A stretch of 64,000 bases of DNA from NCBI GenBank assembly GCA_004352715.1, contig SCFE01000032.1, positions 1,280,652-1,344,651 on the forward strand, written 5' to 3'. This document shows, piece after piece, positions 54,690-64,000 of the stretch (the first letter of the stretch is position 1; every line of letters starts with the position of its first letter). This DNA comes from Hofstenia miamia. Lineage: Eukaryota; Xenacoelomorpha; Acoela. Under the pieces are notes generated by a model. It was given only the letters and a program-made list of their open reading frames with translations. It did no database searches and was not told the origin of the DNA. The translations under genes and the position numbers were made by a program.

Positions 54690-55200
54690 CCCAATGTAAG
54701 CATAACTTTGAAAGGACAAATATATCTGGGTTCCTTATTGGATCAGAGCATTACGTAAGGCATTATGTTGAACAGAAAATTGACAATGGTTCTTAGATAT
54801 GATAAAATGGCTGAAATAGCATGCACTGAACCCATCTAGTTTATACTGTGTATAGAAATGTTTTACAATGTAAATGGTAATTTTTAATGAGAACAATTCC
54901 TGAGATCAACATAGAATTAAGAAAACTGGAACATATAATACTTTATTGAGAGGAATTATATTCGCCCATATATTTTCTTGAGAATGCATGAATAATATGG
55001 GCGAATAAAGTGCAAATTGCCCCAAAATTAACAAACATTTCCTTTGAAGAAAGGCAGCTCTACAATGCGTGCTGCTTCACGATGCAGAAAGATTTCGTAA
55101 CAGCATCAAAACGCATGCTAATTTAGAGCAGTGCTAAAAATATTTTTTATGCCATTTATTAAGAGCACGCAAAGTCAATTTTCGTAAGGGATCGCGCGGC
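54690..55200 (+). mobile_element. decayed reverse-transcriptase-like repeat, copy 2
   Basis: The plus strand reads NVSITLKGQIYLG and, one frame over, LIGSEHYVRHYVEQKIDNGS. This resembles the G.(R)HLGA.IGS..Y...YV..K(V).(W) region in the C-terminal part of a transposon-borne RT common in invertebrate genomes. NISFEERQLYNACCFTMQK follows at 55030, shared with the 2.9-kb copy. Many stops. The exact clade is uncertain. Confidence 0.4.
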
Positions 55201-56593
55201 AGAATTATTTCGTGTAATGACACAATTTTAGCTCAACAGTAGGGTCAGCAAGAATAATAGATGTAGTCGAAGGTAGAAAATCTTCATTCATATGCTATCA
55301 ACAACCTTAAATATTTGTTGGCAGGTCGAGGTCGTATCTTAAACAAGGGAAATTATACATATTTGAAGCAATAAATTAATAAATACCATTGCACTGTTGT
55401 ACATATAGTAAATAAAAACTAATACACTGTTACAATTACAATAGAATATTGCGGTTAAGTGAATGCAATAGACGTTAATATTGACATTAACACCAACAAA
55501 ATCATCTTTGCATATGAAGCTATGTTGTAAATGTCCAAGGTATCCATTTCACTCATTTTGATTTCTACTACCGAAAATAGCATTGTATTTAGAGCTGGTA
55601 CGGGAAACCGCTAAGCCTACAAATTTTGTTTTATATATTATACTCATTTCCTTTTTCCAAGACTTGTTTTTAGTAAACTGGATCTGTGGAAATCCCATGG
55701 ATTAGGATAAAAAAAATCAATCCATATATATATATATATATAACTTGTATATAAAATTCATATTAATTAATTATAAACTTCAAAGAAATGGTTTTAAGAA
55801 TTTTTATCCTCTAACACCAACAACAAGTAATAATTCTATATTCAGAGCCTGTATGGCCGTCTCGTGGCGATAGTAAAGAAGCTCGTTCCCGTACACCCTT
55901 GTTCGTGCTCGATACGGACCCTACCCCCGATTATAGGAGTTCAAGCATGTATCTCAAAGATGGAAGCGCAAAGTTATTTAAGAGACTATATTATGCCTAT
56001 ATCCACACTATGAAGTAAGCATTATTGAGAATGACCGTAGTCCCTCAAAATTTAATGAAGAAAATATATACTCAAATGGTGTTTATAAATAAGAATTTAA
56101 TAATAAATTTAGAACTTTATGAATGAATTGAAATCTAGTCTATATTGTTGGATCGGTATGAAATCAGCTAACTCTTCTAGCTTATTGAGGGTTTCGAGTC
56201 GATGCATAGATTTAACGATTTATTCTTAATTACATTTATTATTAATTGATGTTTTTTTAAATTTAACATTTATTCAATTTTTGGTTTTCTTAATTCTTTA
56301 TGCCAAAGAATATGGAAAAGTGCAACTGGAAGTGTCTCCGGATATTAATAGTGTGGGAATTTTAGATCACATGAAGCATTGATAAAAACAATTTACAGGT
56401 CGAATTTTATAGATAAAGCTTGAAGAGGCTATACAGACATTGAAAAAATGACTGGGTCACTCAGAAAATAGCTGCAGTATATAGAGAAAAGCCTTGAAGA
56501 ATAAATAATTCATCCAATGTTTCAGTTATTTAGAGAACTACTTCACGAGCTCCTAAATTATTACAGAAATCTACTTCCAAAAGATCATGTGTT
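55201..56593. other. no gene recognised
   Basis: A (TA)n tract lies at 55726-55742 and a short GC-richer patch at 55850-55940 that folds into no tRNA-like cloverleaf I can see. Near 56540-56575 the frame ELLNYYRNLLPK faintly resembles a Ty3/gypsy connection motif. Confidence 0.35.
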
Positions 56594-57073
56594 TTGTTGA
56601 GAAATTTGGGGAACACGTTTTTATATCACTATACATGTTCTAGTAGTAGAAATTCTCTTCCTAGAGATTCTGTTGAGGAAAATCTGGCTAAGGAAAGAAC
56701 TTTTATAAATTCATCATATTTACATGATAAGATTATTGTATTTTTACATGGATCAGACGATAAAATCATTCTTCTAAAGGTTACAAGCAGATTATGCAGA
56801 AATACGCTGTGCAAACAGAAACATAAGCGTGATAATAATCCTGTCAAAAATTCCATATTTGTCAGCCTAAAACCAGTAAATGTGTTAATGTTTAAAAGTA
56901 TGCCTCATTTTTCATATCTTTGTCCACAGCATGAACCTTTATGCTTTAAGTTTAACGAAATTTGCAAAGCCGATATCAATTTTCAAGCAGAGATCAAAAC
57001 TGCATTTGTTTGTGCTAATTTTACTGAATTATGTTACCTTCAGATGTATGAAATGCAAGGTTTTTTGGAGTAA
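56594..57073 (+). CDS. open frame of 159 codons, unrecognised
   Basis: A plus-strand frame with mixed composition (RNSLPRDSVEENLAKERTFI, KKHKRDNN-like basic patch, several Cys near the end). It carries no motif I recognise. Its length exceeds most chance frames here, but the GTG/ATG-independent start, transposon-rich setting and overlapping minus frame make a transposon or pseudogene origin as likely as a host exon. Confidence 0.2.
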   Translation: MLRNLGNTFLYHYTCSSSRNSLPRDSVEENLAKERTFINSSYLHDKIIVFLHGSDDKIILLKVTSRLCRNTLCKQKHKRDNNPVKNSIFVSLKPVNVLMFKSMPHFSYLCPQHEPLCFKFNEICKADINFQAEIKTAFVCANFTELCYLQMYEMQGFLE

Positions 57074-57541
57074 TCAAAGTATGGAAAAAGTATGATAATA
57101 CTGAATCGACGTTATTTTGATGTTTCTCCCTTACACTATTATTATAGATTGTGTTATATGCTGAATTTCTCAAATAAATCGTTCTTCACTATCTAATGCC
57201 TACTATAAGTATTCGAGTTTTTGCTTTTTTCTTTTTCTTTTAACTACTTGTTAAGTTCTAATAATAAGTAAATTAGTTTTAAGTGAAACGTCGGACCCAC
57301 CAATACCACGTTATGCGAGCAAAATTGCCTGGGTAAAAATAGTTGCCGCTGAAAGAAATATTGACATCTATTACCAATACATATGTGCGAACTCAAAGCA
57401 ACATAATGTAAACACCCAATTGTTTTGGGCAGAATATGACAGCACTTCTAAAAATATCTATTTTTGTGTGTGCTTTTTACGTAACGTCCGACACTACAGA
57501 GGATAATTTATATTTGTTTTTAGATTCCATGAACATATAAG

Positions 57542-57710
57542 AAAAAAACGGATCCCGGTTCATATGGATGTGGGACAATTAAGCTTGAAAAAGCTGTAAC
57601 CGCAGTTTTAACTGGAGATACAACACTATGAGACACAGTGAAGTATTATGGTTTTTGCAGAAACTAACTTAAGGCGTCATGTTTACAACCCAAATACACA
57701 AAAGGTCGGG
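57542..57710 (+). pseudogene. psq-type helix-turn-helix fragment (pogo-like transposase or psq gene)
   Basis: The plus strand reads KKTDPGSYGCGTIKLEKAV and TAVLTGDTTL, stop, DTVKYYGFCRN, stop, LRRHV. This follows the pipsqueak helix-turn-helix pattern (A...(V)..G..SL(R)..A..YGV...TL..(H/R)V) found at the N-terminus of pogo-like transposases. Two stops within the domain mark it as decayed. Confidence 0.5.
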
Positions 57711-58685
57711 TGCAACGCCGATTTTTACAGGGGAAGAAGTGCTTGAAAAATGAATTCTCTTCATGTCATGAAAGGATCAACTACGTGTTAGAAAAGCACA
57801 AAATGTATCTACGGCACTCGAAAAAAATCAACAAATATTTTCTTGATTTTGAGAAAATTCTTGACAGGCTTGGCATTATTAATATTCCTGAACTGATACC
57901 TGTACAATTCAGAGATGGAAGTGGGGCAGATTTTTGTGAACTGCCCTGCCCACCTCACAGAATTTGTGTCCTGCCCCATTTCCATGTGTTGGCACCTGCC
58001 CCACGCATTATATTCTACCGCCCTAAATTGGTCTACTTAAAAATTCTCTGCGCCAAAACTTCTTACGACATTTTATTGCCTCGATAAAGGAACACCACCC
58101 AGGCGAAATACATTTATTACCTCATTCATAGGAGGTAAATTGTAGGTTCCTCAGACTTTTTAATAGAAGATACAAATACCTTATAAAGCGTGAAATTCGG
58201 ATGAAATGTATGCTTCTCACCTTTTAGAGACCATTATTAAAAAATTATAGAAAAAATATTTAAGTTGAATTCCTTCCGAAAATTTTAAGTTGCTAAATAT
58301 AGTGCTAGCATTTTTCAAATACTTGTTGTAAAGATTTAAATTACAGCATGTTAAAATAGCTTAAAATTATAGTGTAGATAGACTGTTTTAAATGCTTTGA
58401 GGTTCAAAGTGACATTATGTAAACACTGCAATTTGAATGTCTTTAACCTTTTATCGTAGACGATTGTCATAGACATTTATTGATAGATGCTCTGCACGAC
58501 AATGTGGTCACACTTTTTCTAGATCCCGGCGGTATGCTGATACTGCTCTATTTCAGCAATACCAAAAAACAATGATGCCGCGGTATATTGCCTAAAAATT
58601 ACATTATTTTTGTGTGCAAGCCTGCAGATCGATGTTTGCAATATGAAGACAGAATATTTCTGGCCGATATATATATACATACATA

Positions 58686-58715
58686 CAGTGTTGTGCATAA
58701 GTACCCGGACACTTA
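58686..58715 (+). mobile_element. Tc1-like terminal inverted repeat, solitary
   Basis: CAGTGTTGTGCATAAGTACC then CGGACACTT follows a TA dinucleotide (58684-58685). This matches the usual Tc1-type terminus (CAGTG..G...AAAAGT....(G)GACA). No partner terminus or transposase was found, so the element is truncated, perhaps by the adjacent LINE. Confidence 0.45.
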
Positions 58716-58759
58716 ATTTGTTTGCAGTGATGAACACTATAGCTTTGATTTTTTGCAGG

Positions 58760-61700
58760 TTTATCCTAACATTGTGAATTCAAATTTCTCCTTAATTTTT
58801 ATATATTTTTGATTTATTTATTTAATTCTTTTGTTTTTTGGAAATCAAGTGATTAACATTTACAAAGAATTAAAGCAATAGATGGAAATTAACTTGGTTC
58901 TAAAAAAATACTCAGTCTTGGTTTCAAAATTTTATTGTCCTTGAGGATATAAATTGTTGGTTTTCATTGTTCAATAGCTTTGTTAGTTTATGGACTTTGT
59001 CCTATAGTTTGAAAAGTAGTTGGATCTTCGTTTTAGAGAAATTTTTTACTGATTTTTTAAATTTATTGAAATTTCGTTCTTCTTTAATATCTTGATAGAT
59101 TTTGTTCCATAAATCAATTGTAAAATTGGTAAATGATTTTTCAAAGATTTTCTTTTTAAATTTGATTTTGTGATAAGTCTTAGTTCATTTATGTATATTT
59201 TTCTGTAATTCTACTGATGGTCTTTTCCAAAATAGTAAGAGGCAATTTAGTTTTAATAAGTATTCTAATGATTCGATATGTTTTTCTAGTTTTTTTAATT
59301 TGGTCATTTTTACTGCAGATTGTATTAAATACCCAATTATAAACTTTTTTAAGTTTTTTAAATATTTTCTTAGTAACATTGGTAAATAAAAATGAAGAAT
59401 ATGAAAAATGTGACAATATAAGAGATCTTAGTAATACAATCCTCCACTTCATTGGTAATCTATGTTGAATCTTAGTTAGCAATTTAACTCCAAAGGCCAT
59501 TTTCTTCGTAGTTGCATTGATCTGATATATAATTTTAAGTTCATTGTCAATTTCAATACCAAGATATTTAATTTTCTTAGTTTCATAAATGATATTTTTT
59601 CAACATCTATTGATTCTAATGGTTCACATTTTCCATTTTTATTCTTTATAATCATAAATGTAGTTTTCTCAATATTTAATTTCATAATATTCTGTTCAAA
59701 AAAAATTCTTTACTTTAATTATATATTCTTGTAAAATCTATATTTTGGATGTATATAATAGAGTATCATCTGCAAATTGAATGCATTTGCCTTCAAGGAA
59801 GTTAGGAATGTCATTGACATATAGATTGAATAATAGTGGTCCTAAAACTGATCTTTGTGGCACTCAATTATTTATCAATATCTGTTTTGACGATAGATTG
59901 TTTACTTTTACGTATTGTGAACAATCAAATATATATGATTTCAGAAATTGGATTGAGGAACCACTAAAATTATAAATTTCTCTTAGTTTTATAATTAGTA
60001 AATCATGATTAATTGAATTAAAGGCCTTTGATATATCAATTGAAGCAATATAAACTTTTTCATCTTTGTCTAATTTTCTATGCCAGTCATCTATTGTTTC
60101 AATTAATGCATAATTTGTTGATAATCCTTTTCTAAAACCAAATTGCTGTTTGCTTAAAAGTTTATTCTCTTCAATATAGATCTCGTTAATTGTTGATATA
60201 TGAGTTTTTCAAAAATTTTGCTTATTCCTGAGAGAATAGATATTGGACGGTAATTCTCTGCTTTATCATTATTGCCCTTTTTAAAAATGGGAATAACTTC
60301 AGCTATTTTTAATTGTTTAGGGAAATAGGAATAATAAATACATTCATTGAAGAGATCACATAATGGTCTTGCTAATACACATAGAGCAACTTATATGAAC
60401 CATAGAGGATAGTAAATTGGACCTTTTGATTTACTTGTTTTTATCATTTTTGAGCATTTACGAAAATCATGAAGTGAAACATATTTAAATTTAAAAGATG
60501 AATGATTCAATTTTATGTTATGATGGTAATTGAATTTAGTAATTTCTTTTATAGAATCTTCATCTTGAAATTTACTAAGTTTCACAAAGTGTTCAATTTA
60601 AATGCTTTTTTCAATGATGTTTCCTTCATTGCTAACTAGACATTTGATATCATTGTTCTTTTTTTCTTTGATAAATTTATTGATGTATAACCATTTTCTT
60701 GCTACATTCTTTCCATCATTAAAAGATCGTGTCAAAAATTCATTAACCCTTTTTTTAATTTATTAGATAAACTATTTCTTAATTTCTTGTATAGAGATTT
60801 TGCGGACATCTACTTTTACAATAGTTTGCACAAAGCTTATGCTTTTCTTTAACTGTTTAGTTTCTTTGGAAATCCATAGCTTCCACTTTACAAATTTAGT
60901 TTGATCTTGTTTCTTAAGTTAGTTATTGGACAATGTTTGTCGTACAGCATAGCCAGACTCTTTGTTATAAATTCTAACTTTTTATCAATTGATTGAAAAT
61001 TATAGAAACATGTCCAGTTTAGATTTAACAAGACTATCGATAAATTGTTTCTCTGATAATCTTTAGTTGAATGAATAAAAATATTGCTTTGTTTCAAGAA
61101 ACATTTACTTTCGTTTTTGGTAAAAATGTTGCAAGTAATTAAATGATCAGACAATAGACCATCTAAGACAAATGTTTCACAATTCGATATTTCAGAAGAA
61201 TAACAAATTATGTAATCAATTAATGATGTTCTACTGCTTATGTGAATGGGTGTCGTATTATTCAATCCGTCCATTTAAAAAATATCTATTAGGTCATGAA
61301 TATTTTTACATTCGTTTTGATTTAAATAGTTTTGGTTATAATCTCCCATTATTATGATCTTCTTTCTTTCATTGTAAACCATGGAAAGTTCGTCGTGTAA
61401 AATTTCTTGAAATTTAATAAATGCTTGTTTTCTATTACAATAACTAATATTGACTAAATTATTTCTTGGTTTATTTTTAGATCTACCCATAAGCTTTCAA
61501 AATTTTGATTACTTTTATTTATATCGATTCTTAGTTTCGGCGAAAATTTCTTGGGTACTAATAATAAAACCCCATCACCTTTAAGTTTGTCAGATTTGCT
61601 TAGATTTCTATCTTTTCTGAATATTTTGAAATCTTTTAAAATTGGTATTGTATCATTGTATTTCAACCATGTTTCTGTGATTCCAAAAATTGTATTATTA

Positions 61701-62600
61701 TCGAAGTTTTCCATTAGATCATGTAAGTTTTCAAATTTGTTTCGAATACATTGAAAATTAATGTAAACGTATTTAGGACTTTGTAGTGTAATGTGCTTTC
61801 TAAATCATTAATTGAATTCGTGAATTATTATTCATATAAAGCTTTTTTAAACAAAATATTTTTTTTGCATTTGGTATATTGGGCAGTGTGGACTAAATGC
61901 ATTATGAACTTGAGAGTTTTTGATGTTTGATCTTAAACAATTAATGCATTTGTGAGTGCTCTTAGTATCTGTGTTTGGACAATTTTTATAATTGTGATTT
62001 TCTGTACAATACATGCAACAAAATTTACAAGTCTTTGTAGAATTACCATAGCCTCCACATGAACGGCGCATTCGTATGTAGTGATGACCACTTATATGAG
62101 TGATACTTAAACCACATCGAAATTTGTTGTTTATGATTGTATTTCTTAGTTTAGGTGAAACTTTGATGATCACGTCTTTACATCTTTGGAGGTTATTTAC
62201 GTTTGAAAAAATAACAGTGCAAACATTTTTTAGAATAGGATTAAAATCTTAAAGTTTGATTTTGAAGTTGTTAATATCTTCAACATCTTCATATATTGGT
62301 ATATTCGATAACTTAAGCTTAGGCAAAAATTTATTCGATTTTTTTATATTAATGCCTTTTATTTTTCCCAATTCCTCCATTGTTTTTTCTGCCTTTTCTT
62401 CGGATTGGCAAAAAAGAACAACATTATTTTTTGATACCATTGCTTTATCAATAGGAGATATTTCCATTTACTTACAAGTAATCTATCAAATTTGAAATTA
62501 CAAAATGTTTCATAGTAGCAGTAATTACAAATAAAAATTTTAATTGCATACAAAATTACTTCTGCTAGTGAACATTTGTAATATGCAGTTTGAATATCCA
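58760..62600 (-). mobile_element. LINE with ORF1 knuckles, endonuclease and RT; mildly broken
   Basis: From right to left on the minus strand: ORF1 (62467-61847) with a CCHC/CCHC cluster (CKFCCMYCTENHNYKNC, then KCINC...H.AFSPHC); APE endonuclease (61714-60888) with FGITETWLKYN, IIIMGDYNQNYLN, SRTSLIDYIICYS and LLSDHLITC; RT with NYRPISILSGISKIFEKLIY, VPQRSVLGPLLFNLYVNDI, IQFADDTLLY (catalytic FADD intact), and the thumb region (59500-59189) with RLPMKWRIVLLRSLILSHFS. Only a handful of frameshifts or stops separate the parts, so this is the youngest LINE copy here. The ORF1 knuckles point to a jockey/I-like group; clade not settled. Confidence 0.85.
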
Positions 62601-62659
62601 TAAAATGATTGACATAAATTTGCCATTCAACAAATATGTCTACAAATAATGCATTAATT

Positions 62660-63780
62660 TTTGTTTAAGACGATTGGAGAAATCACATAAAGATAGTATT
62701 TACGTCTTATCATTAAATCTATCTAAAGCATTTATTCAATTGATCATAAAATACTATTTAAAAAATTAAAACATATACAACTAATGAATATGCAACTAAG
62801 TTATTAACCTCATATTTAACTAATAGACAACAATACGTAAAAGTAAATGAAATCTCAAATAAACTAATACTTAATAAAGGGGCCATTAAAATTCAATTTT
62901 ATGTTGACATCAATTTTAATGAAAACATAAAATGTGTCTAATATGCTGATGGCACCCTGCTGTATTCAACCAACCATTGTGATTTATTAAGTGCACTGCA
63001 AATTGCAATATTATACTTTGACAAAAATAAAATGAAATTAAATGTTAAAAAGACTAGATTTATGGTGTTAAATAATTATAACAAGACTGAAAAGTTCATG
63101 TTAGAAATAAACAATAAAATTATACAAGAAGATATAAAAATTAAATACTTAGGAATAATCTTTGACAATAAGTTAACATTTGAAATCGAAGTCAATAAAA
63201 TAATGCAGAAAATGATACAAGGAATCAAAACACTAACTAAAATTCAAAAATTCGTACCTATAAATTGGAAAATTACTCTAATAAAATCATATATATTGCC
63301 TCATTACTTATATTCAGCCTGTTTATTAACAACTCTCAATAAAAGAATGAAGATCAAACTAGAAAGAATTTTCAATTGGAGTATCAATACCATCTGTGAA
63401 AGAAGAAATCAAGCTACAATCAAAGAAAATAACTACTTATTTTCATTAGAATATCTACAAAAACTAAGATCTCTAGAAGTATTTTCAAATTGAAGGCAAG
63501 AAACACAAATACCAACTAAAATACATTTAAGAACAAATTCATATAGAAAACTTAAATTTAAGAAAAATATGATGAAGAACTCATTTACTAATTTTTTTAT
63601 TGACTTATGAAATGGATTACCACCTCAATTTAAAGAAGAAAAATTAATTAAAGACTTTAAAAGAAATGTAAAAATGTATTCAAAACCAAGAAAAATCAAC
63701 TATTTAAATTACCAAAGAACTCAATCAATCCCAACAACCAAGCTTAGTCATTGAACCAGAAAAAACTTTTTAAAATCTTA
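62660..63780 (+). mobile_element. LINE RT fragment, head-to-head with the preceding copy
   Basis: Plus-strand reading begins in the RT core (SLNLSKAF.QLI) and continues with a degraded catalytic box. An open frame (63032-63493) carries LNVKKTRFMVLNNYN, IKYLGIIFDNKLTFEIEVNK and WKITLIKSYILPHYLYSACL. The C-terminal NSFTNFFIDL, stop, NGLP block follows. It belongs to the same or a sister family as 35.0-35.6 kb. The 5' half is missing. Confidence 0.75.
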
Positions 63781-64000
63781 ATAAATGCTTATCACTTTAT
63801 TCGTATAGTGATTATACCGGTATATACAAGGGTTTTAAAAATAAATATTACTATTAAAAACATATTGATTTTTAAGAATAGACTTTAAATGTAGTTTTTA
63901 CACAAAATCAAATAAAGCAAGATCATTCAACGATTTAACTCAATACTGGTTTACAGCATACAAAATTGATATATATTCATTGGAAAAGTTCATCTAGTAA

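Noticed and set aside
55850-55940. GC-richer patch considered as a tRNA or small RNA gene
   Set aside because: No acceptor-stem pairing, T-loop GGTTCGA consensus or anticodon arm could be assembled.
57278-57500. ACGTCGGAC (57287) and ACGTCCGAC (57483) as terminal inverted repeats
   Set aside because: The two are not exact complements in inverted orientation and no target duplication flanks them.

Overview
The window is strongly AT-rich eukaryotic DNA. It holds spliced animal genes with GT..AG introns up to about 8 kb, (TA)n microsatellites and a dense mixture of decayed transposable elements. The recognisable host genes are animal families: a ZCCHC7-like TRAMP zinc-knuckle protein, an AKAP17A-like splicing factor, an SLC18B1-like MFS transporter, a DNAJC27/Rab-like GTPase and a rhodopsin-class GPCR. 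With Penelope-like, mariner/Tc1, hAT and several non-LTR elements, this fits an invertebrate animal. I cannot place it more narrowly from sequence alone.

Layout. 1-3.1 kb is a graveyard of transposon pieces: mariner transposase, Penelope with GIY-YIG, Ty3/gypsy and a 200-bp duplication around a single N. 3.2-10.3 kb is mostly AT-rich repeats, with two unrecognised exon-like segments at 3.3 and 6.6 kb. 10.3-11.1 kb (minus) is the last exon of an SLC18B1-like transporter, followed by a 1000-N gap with TA flanks. 13.0-14.3 kb (minus) is the ZCCHC7-like gene. 16.4-16.8 kb is a MITE. 17.2-26.3 kb (plus) is a four-exon AKAP17A-like gene whose introns hold LINE pieces, a hAT MITE and a Tc1 remnant. 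28.4-35.6 kb is a block of broken LINEs in both orientations plus a transposase-like remnant. 37.0-38.7 kb is a tandem duplication. 39.0-40.0 kb is a hAT element with perfect 8-bp target duplications. 40.4-51.4 kb (plus) holds the first three exons of an SLC18B1-like gene, with a nearly full-length ZMYM1-like hAT element in its second intron. 51.6-53.9 kb (minus) has the first exon of the DNAJC27-like GTPase and an intronless GPCR. 54.7-58.7 kb holds RT and transposase scraps. 58.8-63.8 kb has two head-to-head LINE copies.

Main observation. The two SLC18B1-like pieces are complementary. The plus-strand exons encode the N-terminal half and stop exactly, in phase, where the minus-strand exon 40 kb away begins the C-terminal half. 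Neither locus is complete in the window. This could be an inversion, two partial paralogues or, since a 1000-N gap lies beside the C-terminal piece, a mis-joined scaffold. The other well-supported results are hAT-type insertions with readable termini and target-site duplications. The host genes share no evident pathway; no operon-like grouping is expected or seen.
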